A DNA stretch of 45,956 nt from Oscillatoriales cyanobacterium CG2_30_40_61 (GTDB lineage: Bacteria; Cyanobacteriota; Cyanobacteriia; Cyanobacteriales; Microcoleaceae), in NCBI GenBank assembly GCA_001873365.1, contig MNYZ01000059.1:1-45956 (forward strand), written 5' to 3'. A program made the translations under genes and the position numbers. This document shows, in pieces, positions 25,380 through 35,002 of the stretch. The notes beneath the pieces are model-generated. The model was not told where the DNA came from and searched no databases. It saw nothing but the letters and a program-made list of their open reading frames with translations. Position 1 is the stretch's first letter; the number at the start of each line of letters is the position of its first letter.

Positions 25380-27128
25380 TCAGTTAGTCAGGGGAGAAGT
25401 TAAAGGAGTATAGGGAATACTAGGACTAATTCCATCGCTAGGAGATGAATTGATTGGGGTGTTTTCTTCTGAATAAACAGGATATTCAGGTTCGATGGGA
25501 ACCGTTGGTTCTGTATAATCATTGGGCGCGGATTCCTGCGTAACATAGCCCCCACCTTCGGCGGATGGAACCTGTGGAACATTTAGATCTTGAGAGTAAC
25601 TCGGTTCGGGAGGGGTATAGGGTGGAACCGTTGTCTGATCCGAATAGCTATTTTCAGGATTAGAAACCGAGTAATCTGTAACGGAAGTTTCCGATGCTTC
25701 CGTTGAAGGAGAGAGTAAATATTGGTCTATTTCAGAATCATCAGTTAATGGACTTTTCGCTTCAGTTTCAGCAACAACATCGGAATTATTATAATATTGA
25801 TCAACGGGTGATTCTTCCTCGGTTTGTGTTTCTAAATCTGCTTGGGGATAATCTCCCACTTCTAAGGGTTCTTCCGCCGAACGTTGAGGCGCCACTTCAC
25901 TCGGGGCTTGAGTTTGAATAGAAGGATTTTCAAACATCGGTTCCGTGGCATCTAAATTATTAAAGGGATGATTAAGCTGAATCTTGGTTTTCTGACTAAT
26001 AATATACCCATAACGTCGGGTTAAATCAAACCCAACCCAACCAAAAAATAAGGAGGTGATCAAGAATAAAACCGGAACCAAAAAACCGAAAGAAGGCGTA
26101 TATTCCACGGGTTCCCAGTTAGGAACTTGGTCGGGAATTGGTTGTGGTTTTGGTGGGAGATGACTCGGAGGAACTCTTACTGATACTGGAGTTTCAACAA
26201 CGGGTTGCACCGCCACCGGTTCGGGTTTGGGGGGAGTCACCACGGGCTCGGGTTGAATTACCGTATTTGGGGACTCAATCACGGTCGGGGTGGCTTGAAT
26301 TGGTAAAAAAGCGATCCACTGATCCAGATTCTGCGGTCGCCGTCCGGGTTCAATTTCTAATCCCCAAAATATCAGGCGTTCCACCACCACACTCAGGGTG
26401 GGCTGAAGTTGTCTTAAACTAGGTTTAGTAGAATTGAGTAACTCCTGGGTGGCTTGATTGACCCGTAGGGGGGCTTCTAGGGGAGGTTCACCAGTTAACA
26501 AATAATAGAAAATTGCCGACAAACTGTAAATATCCGTGGCTGGGGTCAATTGTTGATGGGGAAGATAATGTTCTAAAGGGGCATAACCCACGGATAAAAC
26601 CCGGTTGCGGATGGGAAACTCCGGCCGAGGTTCGATAAAGCCATTCGTGAGGCCAAAATCAACCAAAGTTAGGGTATTTCCCTGGAGGCGAATATTTTTA
26701 GGTTGGAGATGACAGTGGAGTAAACCCTGTTGATGGAGTTTCCGCAATGCCGAAGCAATCTGACTAATATAATTTAGGGCCTGATCAACTGAGAGTTTTG
26801 GACTTGATTGTAGAGCCTGTTCTAAGGTTTGCCCCGGAATATAATTCATGACCATGTAGGGTAAACCCCGTTCTTCAAATAAGTCCAGAACACGGACAAT
26901 ATTCGGATGGTGACACTGAGTTAAGCCCTGAGCAAGGGCAAGAAATTGCTGCTTAATTTGAGGGAAATCAACGGAAGTTCTAAATTTGGGATGAAGGGTT
27001 TTAATCACCACGGTTTGATTTGTGAGGTGGTGAGTGGCTTGGTAGGTCACACCCAACTCAGCGCGACCCAAAACCGCACCAAGGCGATATTTACCGTTCT
27101 GGAGAACTATTTCCTGCGTTAGATTCAT
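25380..27128 (-). CDS. Ser/Thr kinase-fold membrane protein, probable pseudokinase
   Basis: A 582-residue protein. A Hanks-type kinase fold occupies residues about 13-275, one TM segment lies near 355-380 (VPVLFLITSLFFGWVGF), and a 200-residue acidic Pro/Ser/Thr-rich tail follows outside. The catalytic loop reads HCHLQPKN instead of HRDxKPxN, so the catalytic Asp is His140 and the Lys is Gln. The glycine loop is degenerate (GRAELG). The VIK lysine and DFG are kept, so nucleotide binding may persist. ATG 27128 (MNLTQEIVLQNGKYRLG) is preferred to an upstream in-frame start at 27242 because kinase homologues begin just before the G-loop. It lies 137 bp after DUF3067 on the same strand. Confidence 0.88.
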   Translation of the reverse strand: MNLTQEIVLQNGKYRLGAVLGRAELGVTYQATHHLTNQTVVIKTLHPKFRTSVDFPQIKQQFLALAQGLTQCHHPNIVRVLDLFEERGLPYMVMNYIPGQTLEQALQSSPKLSVDQALNYISQIASALRKLHQQGLLHCHLQPKNIRLQGNTLTLVDFGLTNGFIEPRPEFPIRNRVLSVGYAPLEHYLPHQQLTPATDIYSLSAIFYYLLTGEPPLEAPLRVNQATQELLNSTKPSLRQLQPTLSVVVERLIFWGLEIEPGRRPQNLDQWIAFLPIQATPTVIESPNTVIQPEPVVTPPKPEPVAVQPVVETPVSVRVPPSHLPPKPQPIPDQVPNWEPVEYTPSFGFLVPVLFLITSLFFGWVGFDLTRRYGYIISQKTKIQLNHPFNNLDATEPMFENPSIQTQAPSEVAPQRSAEEPLEVGDYPQADLETQTEEESPVDQYYNNSDVVAETEAKSPLTDDSEIDQYLLSPSTEASETSVTDYSVSNPENSYSDQTTVPPYTPPEPSYSQDLNVPQVPSAEGGGYVTQESAPNDYTEPTVPIEPEYPVYSEENTPINSSPSDGISPSIPYTPLTSPLTN

Positions 27129-27265
27129 CGTGTAATCACCCACTCCCCACCGTTTACTATCGCCCATACCAGAAGGAAAAATCGTTTTAGCAGAGTCTAC
27201 CTTCAGTTCTGGGATTGTAGCGCATCTGTTGAATTTAGCCAACTCTCCCCATACCTAATCGGAAT

Positions 27266-27583
27266 CTACAACTCCTCAACGATCCATTCCGAGGATCTTC
27301 CCCCTAGGTCAAGGGGAATACTCACAGCCTTTCCTAAGCGGGGTTTTTCCCGGGTATTCAGAATATAATGTCTGACTTGTTCGGTACTACCCCAACTATT
27401 CAGATAATTAGTGATCGCATTCAAATGGGCAATATAATCGGCTTCGGTTAGGGGAAAGGATAATTGTTCCAAATATTTCCACATAATTTGCAGAAATATT
27501 TTCCCCCTTGTCCGTCGCAGTTGAATATCGTAGGATACTCCCCATTTATTTAATAATAATTGGCGCAGATCTTCACCGGTCAT
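27266..27583 (-). CDS. DUF3067 family protein
   Basis: A 105-residue soluble protein conserved in cyanobacteria and plastid-bearing eukaryotes: MTGEDLRQLLLNKWG, QLRRTRGKIFLQIMWKYLEQ, and the strongly conserved end TREKPRLGKAVSIPLDLG. Function is unknown. ATG 27583 is chosen because the family starts at MTGxxLR; the longer frame to 27628 adds unmatched residues. It starts 34 bp after the site-2 protease stop, so the two are likely cotranscribed. Confidence 0.88.
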   Translation of the reverse strand: MTGEDLRQLLLNKWGVSYDIQLRRTRGKIFLQIMWKYLEQLSFPLTEADYIAHLNAITNYLNSWGSTEQVRHYILNTREKPRLGKAVSIPLDLGGRSSEWIVEEL

Positions 27584-27617
27584 AGTTATAATCAACTCCC
27601 TAGATACTGCTGATTCC

Positions 27618-29108
27618 CTAACTGCCAATTCCTAACCCGTTAGCTAAGGCGGGGGTGAGGGGAAATAGGGTTAAAATCATGAACAAGAAAACCAATAATC
27701 CTAAAGCGGCACGGGTATCATTAGGTTCGGTTAATTCATTTAAACTCGGCCGTTCTAAATTCCGTTGTAAAATTAGAATTACTAAAGCCCAATAGAGGGC
27801 TAAAGGATTAGATAAAGAGGCGATCGCTAAAACAATAAAAGTAGCAATTGTTGAACGTCCAGCAATTTTACGGCCATAAATTGCCTGCATCATTCGGCCC
27901 CCATCTAACTGTCCGGCTGGCATTAAATTCAAAGCTGTAATCACTAATCCAAACCAACCGATTAAGGTCAGAAGATGCACGTCAACGCTGGTTTGATGGA
28001 GTTGGGAACCTAAAATTAATCGAGATAATAGGCCAACTAAGACCGATCCTTGAAAAAATTCCGTTGGTACTTGAAAAGCACTCCCCGGATGGGATAAAAA
28101 TAAACCCATAATTAACAGGAATAAGGATAAAGATCCGGCGGCTACCGGGCCAGCAAAAGCCACATCAAATAATACTGTCCGGTTGGGTAATACGGATTCA
28201 AACCGATTAAAAGCCCCGAAACTTCCGATTTGAACCGTGGGAATAAAAAATGGCCAACTAAACTTAACATTATAGCGTTTTGCTATAACTTGATGGGCAA
28301 TTTCATGGAGAAATAAAATTGCTAAAATTCCTAGGGCAATGGGGATAATTTCCGGGTAGCGGGTTAAATTTTCTGAAAAATCGAATCCTAATAATAACCC
28401 TCCCGCCTCAAAAATTGTCCCCACGGTCATCAGGAATAAAATAATCGCTAAAATTTTTTGAGAATTTGAAGTGGTTAGGGGTTCATTGCTCTGGGGTAGA
28501 ACAATTACAACGGGTTTACCTTCAGGATTATCAACTAAAAATAATCGTAAGCGATCGCCAATTCGTTTTTTTAAATTTGTGGATAATTGTTGATAAGCGG
28601 TTTCTGGATCACTGCGCAGATTCCCTTTAAAAATTACCCCATCTTGATAGGGAATGGTTTCGGTGGCAAAAAAGGTATCAATGCCAAAAATCCCCTGAAT
28701 AAGTTTCAGGTCTTCCGAGGATAAGGGCACCGGTCGCAGGTTCAAAACCGGATCGGGGGTTGGGGGGACAACGCTGGCCTCCGGTGGCAGGGGGGGTGGA
28801 TTTCCTAAATGATCGGGTTTAAGTTCGGAGACTGAATTCTGATTGGCTACTTCCCGCAGTCGTCGGCCAATCATAATATATAATCCGGTTGAGGCCACAA
28901 ACAGAAATAAAAGACTCACCAAATTTAGGTAAATTCCCGCCGCCGCCAAACAGAAAAACAGCAACCCAGGGGACATCAAGGCCACGGATTGCAGCCAGGA
29001 CAATAAACCCAGTTTCCCATAAGGTTTAGCCCGATAATACCCCCAACCTAGGATACCCAGGGTAATCAGGAGGACAAGAATAGTGGTGTTATCAGATGCA
29101 GTAAACAT
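27618..29108 (-). CDS. Site-2 protease family membrane metalloprotease (EGY-like)
   Basis: A 496-residue intramembrane zinc protease (M50). Zinc motif HEIAH begins at H268 within a hydrophobic segment, and the third ligand motif is NLMPAGQLDGGRM near residue 400. About seven or eight TM segments are visible. The soluble region before the core contains KGNLRSDPETAYQQL and a GxLR-type block typical of plant EGY1/EGY2 and cyanobacterial relatives, which act in thylakoid biogenesis or stress signalling. The substrate here is unknown. ATG 29108 (MFTASDNTTILVLL) is preferred to an upstream start at 29171. Confidence 0.9.
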   Translation of the reverse strand: MFTASDNTTILVLLITLGILGWGYYRAKPYGKLGLLSWLQSVALMSPGLLFFCLAAAGIYLNLVSLLFLFVASTGLYIMIGRRLREVANQNSVSELKPDHLGNPPPLPPEASVVPPTPDPVLNLRPVPLSSEDLKLIQGIFGIDTFFATETIPYQDGVIFKGNLRSDPETAYQQLSTNLKKRIGDRLRLFLVDNPEGKPVVIVLPQSNEPLTTSNSQKILAIILFLMTVGTIFEAGGLLLGFDFSENLTRYPEIIPIALGILAILFLHEIAHQVIAKRYNVKFSWPFFIPTVQIGSFGAFNRFESVLPNRTVLFDVAFAGPVAAGSLSLFLLIMGLFLSHPGSAFQVPTEFFQGSVLVGLLSRLILGSQLHQTSVDVHLLTLIGWFGLVITALNLMPAGQLDGGRMMQAIYGRKIAGRSTIATFIVLAIASLSNPLALYWALVILILQRNLERPSLNELTEPNDTRAALGLLVFLFMILTLFPLTPALANGLGIGS

Positions 29109-29198
29109 TATTGACCTTAATTTTGAACTGGAAAGGCGATCACCTTGAGAATTAATTGTAGCCCAGTCCATTCCCCCCTCATTTAATCGGTGCTTGAA

Positions 29199-30494
29199 TC
29201 AAGGCATGGTCGGAATGGTATCCAGGTTTTTAGGGCTGGTATTCCCATCTTCGAGGGTGATAAAATCGGGATTGGTGGCTAAAATTGCTTTGGCTTCTGC
29301 CATATCTCGCCGGGTGGCTTCGCGCAGTTGTTCTCGCAGGGCGGGCATGGCAGCCAAAGCCCTTGTCCAGTCGGGGATTTCAGCCGTGACCGGATTTTGA
29401 AAGAATTCTTCACCCGCTTCATTGATCACTTTTTCAAAGACATCAATGATGGCTTCTTCGCGATGGCGGTCATACTGCATATTATTAAACCGAGCATCGA
29501 CAAAATATTGGCGGGTAAAATCCTGGGCTTCCCGTTTGAATTTAATCCGTAGGGTGTGAATTTGTTCCCGGGTTACCACCACCCGCTCGGTTTCGATTAA
29601 GGTACGCAAAATTGACCTAAGAATATCGGCGCACATTTTGCGTAATCCTTCGGTGGGAGATTGACCCACTAATTGATGTTTATGATCAAAATTACCTAAA
29701 TCAATTTGAGCAATTCTTTGGGGAACAACATTGCGATAAACCTCGGCTAATAAACCAATTTCTAAACCCCAATTGCTGGGAATGCGAGTATTGAGGGCGA
29801 TATCATTAGTTAAGGCAAATTCTCCCGATAGGGGATAACGATAGGCGCTTAAATATCGCAGATAATTGTTATAGCCATATAAATCCATGAGTGCCACCAG
29901 TAAAGGTGTGACAAATAGACGCATCACCCGACCATGGAAGATCTTGGGTTCTCCACCTAATCGCGCATAATAGGCTTTATTAAAGGAAATTCCCATTTCT
30001 TTTTCCAGCAGGGGGAATAGTAGTTTCAGGGGATAGGATTTATCGTAGGTAATAATATCGGCATCGTGAAGGGCGATCACTTCGGCTTGCAGGGATGCTA
30101 CCCCCAAACCAATCCAAACCGCTCGACCTTTGCCTTTGAAACTGATTAAATCTAGGCCTTTGTCCTGCAACTTTTCTAGGAGTTGGTTAACTCTGGGGCT
30201 ATTTTCCCAAATTACCAGGGTGGGTTGGGGTAAAATACTAAAAAAATGAACGGCTTTTGTGTATTCTTCCAGGGTCTTCGCGTACAGACAGACCACGATG
30301 GTATTCACAAAATGACAGTCTTTGAGGCAATCTCGAATCCGGGTCAAAGCGGGTCGTTGGAGTTCCTCGTATAGGGCTGGAATTAGGACAGCCGTGGGGC
30401 AAGTTTCACAAAGTTGGGTGAGTCGGGCTTCCAATAAGTCGAGATCGCAACCAAAGTCGTGAATCGTGGTAATTAATTCTTGTTTATAATCCAT
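29199..30494 (-). CDS. GT81-type glycosyltransferase (GpgS-like)
   Basis: A 431-residue soluble GT-A fold enzyme. A nucleotide-sugar motif, ALHDADIITYD, lies near residue 143 (DxD-like). The blocks YPLSGEFAL and NWGLEIGLLAEVY match the acceptor region of glucosyl-3-phosphoglycerate and mannosylglycerate synthases (GT81), which make compatible solutes or polysaccharide primers. The exact product is not decided by sequence. It is 90 bp upstream of the site-2 protease on the same strand and may be the first gene of a four-gene run. Confidence 0.72.
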   Translation of the reverse strand: MDYKQELITTIHDFGCDLDLLEARLTQLCETCPTAVLIPALYEELQRPALTRIRDCLKDCHFVNTIVVCLYAKTLEEYTKAVHFFSILPQPTLVIWENSPRVNQLLEKLQDKGLDLISFKGKGRAVWIGLGVASLQAEVIALHDADIITYDKSYPLKLLFPLLEKEMGISFNKAYYARLGGEPKIFHGRVMRLFVTPLLVALMDLYGYNNYLRYLSAYRYPLSGEFALTNDIALNTRIPSNWGLEIGLLAEVYRNVVPQRIAQIDLGNFDHKHQLVGQSPTEGLRKMCADILRSILRTLIETERVVVTREQIHTLRIKFKREAQDFTRQYFVDARFNNMQYDRHREEAIIDVFEKVINEAGEEFFQNPVTAEIPDWTRALAAMPALREQLREATRRDMAEAKAILATNPDFITLEDGNTSPKNLDTIPTMP

Positions 30495-30686
30495 TATGAT
30501 GACCCAACTCCCAAGATAGCCAGCGACTCATAGAGTCTAACCATCCTAACACTCAATCACAAAAAAGTATAGATTTTTTTACTGATTGTATCAAAAGTCT
30601 AATCGGAGATTCAGAGCTAGATCACCCCCCGGATGCTTGACGAAGATTTAATTTTTCAATCAAACCTTTTAAAAAAATCAAGTTTG
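30495..30686. other. Intergenic region before the phytochrome gene, no gene seen
   Basis: AT-rich divergent region between the glycosyltransferase and phytochrome genes. Short A and T tracts occur, but there is no reading frame or repeat that stands out. Confidence 0.5.
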
Positions 30687-30695
30687 TGTTATAAT
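30687..30695 (+). promoter_or_regulatory. Extended minus-10 promoter of the phytochrome gene
   Basis: TGTTATAAT is a perfect extended minus-10 (TGn plus TATAAT). No good minus-35 is present, as usual for this type. It implies a 5' leader of about 195 nt before the GTG at 30897. Confidence 0.5.
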
Positions 30696-30881
30696 AAAAT
30701 AAGTTTTAACAATAAAATCTAAATTAAACTTAAAGCGGAGTTTCAGAAAAAAGATTAGTAGTTTAGGTTTCTAGAACTGAGAACCACTAATAGAAATTTT
30801 ATCTGCAATCCACAAACATTGAGCCGGGATGAATCAAAATATTGTCACAAGCAATAACTGGGGATTATTCTATTATCTATT

Positions 30882-30887
30882 AGGAGG
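30882..30887 (+). promoter_or_regulatory. Ribosome binding site deciding a GTG start
   Basis: AGGAGG lies 9 nt before GTG 30897. The next ATG (30915) has no such site, so the GTG is the better start. Confidence 0.75.
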
Positions 30888-30896
30888 AAAAACGGG

Positions 30897-33800
30897 GTGA
30901 AACTAGAAAAAGTAATGATTGATCATCATGATTTTGTTCCGAGCAGCCCAGGTCTGATTCATGCCCCGGGTAGAATTCAACCCCATGGCTTGTTGTTGAC
31001 CTTACAAGAGCCAGACCTGAAGATTTTACAAATTAGTCGAAATACCATGAAACTCTTTGGAGTTTCCCCGGCTGCTTTTATCAATCGTCCCTTAAGCGAT
31101 TTTTTAGACAAACTGCAACTGTTTCAAATTCAAGACTGTTTAACCCATAATAAATTCCATTATTATAACCCAATTCGACTGATTTTTCATATTAAGAATA
31201 AAAAAATTGTTTGTGATGGTATTTTACACCGACACCAGGGCGTAGTCATCTTAGAACTAGAGCCCAATCAAGATAAAAATATCACCTTCATTAATTTTTA
31301 TCATTTAGTCAGAGGTTCAGTTTGTAAAATTCAAAGTGCAACTAACTTTAAAGATTTAACTCAATTTTTAGCAGAGGAAATCCGAAAAATTAGCGAATTT
31401 GACCGAGTAATGGTCTATCAATTTGATCACGACAATCATGGAGTTGTAATTGCCGAAGATAAACGCCAAGATTTAGACGGTTTTTTAGGATTACACTACC
31501 CCAGTCTGGATATTCCCGAAGCCTCTAGGGAGCTTTATCGAAAAAATTGGTTGCGATTATTAGTCGATATCAATCATCAACCCGTTGAGATTATTCCTCC
31601 CCTGCATCCAGTCAGCCAACAGCCCCTAGATTTAAGTTTTTCCGTCCTGCGTTCGGTGTCTCCCTGCCATTTACAATACCTAAAAAATATGGGAGTTGCA
31701 GCGACTCTGTGTATTTCTTTGATTAAAAAAGAAAAGCTTTGGGGTTTAATTGCTTGTCACCATTATTCTCCCCGTTATCTACCCTACACCACCCGCAAAG
31801 CCTGTGAATTTTTAGGACAGGTTATGGCAGTAGAATTACCCTATAAAGAAATTAGTGAGGATTACGAATATTACCGTCAAATCCTGAAATTAGTTCGGAA
31901 TAATTTAGTAAATGCCCCCGCTTTATCAACTTCTTTTATTCAAATTTTAGCTCAAGATAAAACCAATTTACTCAATCTTGTTCAAGCCCAAGGGGCAGTA
32001 ATTCGGTTTGGGGAAGATTTAATTTTAGTCGGTCAAACTCCGCCTTTAACCGAAGTTAAAAAACTGATAGCCTGGTTATCTCGATATTGCCATCAGGAGA
32101 TATTTTATACCGATTGTTTACCTAAACTTTATCCTGAAGCTGAATCTTATCAGGATATAATTAGTGGAATTATGGCTATTTCCTTGTCTCCGAATCAAAG
32201 CGAATATCATTTAATTTGGTTTAGACCGGAAGTAATTCAAACCGTTAATTGGGCGGGAAATCCCCAAGAGATCAGAGAAATTAGCCAACAACCAGAGATT
32301 CCCTTAACTCCACGACGGTCTTTTGCGCTTTGGAAAGAAACCGTTAAATTAAAATCCCTACCTTGGAAACCCGTTGAAATTGAAACCGCCCAAGAATTAA
32401 GAAATTCTTTAATGTTAGTCGCCTTAGAATCGAGTGAACATCAGTTAAGACAAAGCCGAGAATTAGCCCAAGTCACCTTAAAATCGATTGGAGATGCCGT
32501 GATTACCACCAACAGTCGCGGAGAAATAGAATCTCTCAATCCCGTCGCCGAAGAATTAACGGGTTGGTCATTAATGGAGGCCAAAGGTTTACCCTTAAAT
32601 GATGTCTTCAATATTTTTAATAGCCAAACTCATGATTTTATTGCCAGTCCTGTTCAAAAAGTTTTAAAAGAAGGGTGTATTTTTGATTTTTCCGATAATG
32701 TTATTTTAAAAGCAAAAGATGGAAAAGAACTATCCATTGATAATTCTGCTGCCCCGATTAGAAGTCGAGAGGGTGAAATTATTGGTGCGGTTTTAGTGTT
32801 TAGAGATGTCACCCAAGAAAGAGAATTAACTAGGCGATTATCCTGGCAATCTTGCCACGATGCGTTAACCGGATTGATTAATCGCAGTGAATTTGAAAAC
32901 CGGGTGACACAAACCTTACAAATACTTTCAACATCCCCGAATCATCATGCTATTTGTTATTTGGATTTAGATCAATTCAAAATTATTAATGATACCTGTG
33001 GGCATTTAGCCGGGGATGAATTATTACGACAATTGAGTTTTTTATTACAAAGTCAAGTTACCGAAACAGATACCCTAGCCCGTTTAGGGGGAGACGAATT
33101 TGGCTTATTATTAAATCACTATTCCTTAGAGGAAGCCTATCAAAAAGCTGTCGATTTGTGCAATTCCGTTAAAGATTTTCGCTTTACCTGGGAAGAAAAA
33201 GTTTTTTCGATTGGGGTTAGTATTGGATTAGTGGAAATTGATGATCAAACCTGCGATTTAGCCACGATTTTAAGTGCGGCGGATGCGGCTTGTTATGCGG
33301 CTAAAAATCAAGGTCGTAATCGGGTGCATTTGTATCAAGCCGATGACCAGGATTTGATTCAACAACGTCGAGAAATTCGCTGGGCGGCTCAAATTCCCCA
33401 AGCCCTAGAAGCAGACCGTTTTTGTTTATATTACCAGCCGATTGTTGAGACTAATCCTACCTCAAACTCCCATAAACACGGGGAAATTTTATTACGGTTA
33501 AGAGATATATCGGGTCAATTGGTACCACCCATGGCATTTATTCCCGCCGCCGAACGTTATGATTTAATGAAAAGTATTGACCGTTGGGTGATTCGCCAGG
33601 TTTTTAGCCATTTGGAAAAACATCATCAGGATTTTAATTCAACAAAAAATATATCAGGGAATGAAGAATTATATGCGATTAATTTATCCGGTGCTAGTCT
33701 GAATGATAATCAATTTATTAAGTTTCTTTATCAACAGTTTGAACAGTATAAAATTCCGCCGCAAATTATTTGTTTTGAAATTACAGAAACCCTAGCTATT

Positions 33801-34181
33801 GCTAACCTAAAAAAAGCTGTGCACCTAATTCAATCCTTTAAGGAGTTAGGTTGTTCCTTTTCCCTAGATGATTTTGGTAGTGGAATGTCGTCTTTTTCCT
33901 ATTTAAAAACCCTTCCGATTGATTACTTAAAAATTGATGGGGGTTTTGTTAAAGAAATTCTAACTGACCCGGTAGCCAGGGAAATTGTTGAATCTATTCA
34001 TCGCATTGGTCACGTTATGCAAATTAAAACCATTGCCGAATTTGTGGAAAATGATGCTATTTTTACAGAAATTAAAAATATTGGGATTGATTATGTTCAA
34101 GGCTATGGTATTGGTAAACCCCAGCCTTTTATTTTGCCCGTGATTAAAAATTCTGGGCAGATAGACCGCAATCCAGATTAA
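30897..34181 (+). CDS. Phytochrome-type photoreceptor with PAS, GGDEF and EAL output
   Basis: A 1094-residue red/far-red sensor controlling c-di-GMP. It has an N-terminal PAS domain (about 15-125), a GAF domain (about 140-310) with PSLDIPE and the bilin-binding Cys257 in SPCHLQYLKNMG as in Cph1, and a PHY domain (about 325-505) with tongue motif PRRSFALW. A further PAS domain (about 525-640) and a GGDEF domain (RLGGDEF at 731-735, intact) follow, then an EAL domain (about 825-1080). The first EAL motif is EILLRL; the other metal and catalytic residues are kept (NLSG, EITET, DDFGSG, LKID, AEFVE, QGYG), so both activities look possible. Cys in GAF predicts a phycocyanobilin chromophore. Confidence 0.94.
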   Translation: MKLEKVMIDHHDFVPSSPGLIHAPGRIQPHGLLLTLQEPDLKILQISRNTMKLFGVSPAAFINRPLSDFLDKLQLFQIQDCLTHNKFHYYNPIRLIFHIKNKKIVCDGILHRHQGVVILELEPNQDKNITFINFYHLVRGSVCKIQSATNFKDLTQFLAEEIRKISEFDRVMVYQFDHDNHGVVIAEDKRQDLDGFLGLHYPSLDIPEASRELYRKNWLRLLVDINHQPVEIIPPLHPVSQQPLDLSFSVLRSVSPCHLQYLKNMGVAATLCISLIKKEKLWGLIACHHYSPRYLPYTTRKACEFLGQVMAVELPYKEISEDYEYYRQILKLVRNNLVNAPALSTSFIQILAQDKTNLLNLVQAQGAVIRFGEDLILVGQTPPLTEVKKLIAWLSRYCHQEIFYTDCLPKLYPEAESYQDIISGIMAISLSPNQSEYHLIWFRPEVIQTVNWAGNPQEIREISQQPEIPLTPRRSFALWKETVKLKSLPWKPVEIETAQELRNSLMLVALESSEHQLRQSRELAQVTLKSIGDAVITTNSRGEIESLNPVAEELTGWSLMEAKGLPLNDVFNIFNSQTHDFIASPVQKVLKEGCIFDFSDNVILKAKDGKELSIDNSAAPIRSREGEIIGAVLVFRDVTQERELTRRLSWQSCHDALTGLINRSEFENRVTQTLQILSTSPNHHAICYLDLDQFKIINDTCGHLAGDELLRQLSFLLQSQVTETDTLARLGGDEFGLLLNHYSLEEAYQKAVDLCNSVKDFRFTWEEKVFSIGVSIGLVEIDDQTCDLATILSAADAACYAAKNQGRNRVHLYQADDQDLIQQRREIRWAAQIPQALEADRFCLYYQPIVETNPTSNSHKHGEILLRLRDISGQLVPPMAFIPAAERYDLMKSIDRWVIRQVFSHLEKHHQDFNSTKNISGNEELYAINLSGASLNDNQFIKFLYQQFEQYKIPPQIICFEITETLAIANLKKAVHLIQSFKELGCSFSLDDFGSGMSSFSYLKTLPIDYLKIDGGFVKEILTDPVAREIVESIHRIGHVMQIKTIAEFVENDAIFTEIKNIGIDYVQGYGIGKPQPFILPVIKNSGQIDRNPD

Positions 34182-34282
34182 AGTTATGGACGGTACAATA
34201 TTCTATCTTGAGCAGCTATAATATTAGATTAGGATTAGGTTAATCTATTAGGTTGACTGTTGAGTTGATCAAGGAAAATAGC

Positions 34283-34516
34283 ATGAGAATTATACAAACA
34301 AAAGGAATCGTTAAGGATGGTGAACTTAAAGTTAAAGTTCCCACAGAATTTAGCAATGCTGAGGTAGATGTTATTGTTGTTGCTAAACATGAACCAGATG
34401 AATTTGATCTCCGTTATCAGCTAATGCTAAAAAAAGGCTATGATACTCCAGAAAAAGTTGTTGAGCTTATTCATCAAATCAAACTAGAAATGCTCAAGGA
34501 AAAAGGCAGGATTTAG
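34283..34516 (+). CDS. Antitoxin of a PIN-type toxin-antitoxin pair
   Basis: A 77-residue protein. Its N-terminus, RIIQTKGIVKDGELKVKVP, is a small beta fold like AbrB/DUF104-type antitoxins, with a helical C-terminal part (PEKVVELIHQIKLEMLKEKG) that would wrap the toxin. ATG 34283 follows AAGGAAA by 6 nt; an earlier TTG (34253) is less likely. Its stop is 2 bp before the PIN gene. A TATAAT lies at 34217-34222. Confidence 0.7.
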   Translation: MRIIQTKGIVKDGELKVKVPTEFSNAEVDVIVVAKHEPDEFDLRYQLMLKKGYDTPEKVVELIHQIKLEMLKEKGRI

Positions 34517-34518
34517 TT

Positions 34519-34971
34519 ATGTCTTCTCTGAAACGGATATTTTTAGATACAAATGTATTTATTGTTGGTGATGCTAATAAGCAAAGCGATGAAAGTTTGA
34601 TCCTAGAAGCCTTGGGTTATCGAGATAAACTTCCTATTCTCAATATAGAAATTATCCTTTCAGATGAGCTTTTAGATCAAATTCGCAGAGTCGCTAAATA
34701 TTTGTATGGGAAAGATCAAGCAGGGGAAATTATATCTAATATTTGGCGATGGTTTGATATTTTTTATGTTCCTTCTACGACAAATTGGAATCAAGAAAAG
34801 ATCAGGTTAATTCAGACAAAAGTAATTCCATCAGAAGATATTGAAATTTATCTTTCTGCTAAATACGGAGATGCAGATTGTTTTGTTTCTGGAAATAGAG
34901 AATTAATTAAAGCGATCGCCGATTTTAAGTGTTTAACACCAGAAAATTTTGTCAGTCAATATTTGAAATAA
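34519..34971 (+). CDS. PIN-domain toxin (putative ribonuclease)
   Basis: A 150-residue PIN-domain protein. The acidic active site is visible: Asp in FLDTNVF (residue about 10), Glu in SDELLDQIRR (about 55), Asp in GDADCFVSGNREL (near residue 118). Such proteins cleave RNA with Mg2+ when not bound by their antitoxin. It forms a bicistronic pair with the preceding gene (2-bp gap). Confidence 0.8.
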   Translation: MSSLKRIFLDTNVFIVGDANKQSDESLILEALGYRDKLPILNIEIILSDELLDQIRRVAKYLYGKDQAGEIISNIWRWFDIFYVPSTTNWNQEKIRLIQTKVIPSEDIEIYLSAKYGDADCFVSGNRELIKAIADFKCLTPENFVSQYLK

Positions 34972-35002
34972 CATCTAATTAAGCCAGCCTAATTTTAGAA
35001 GA

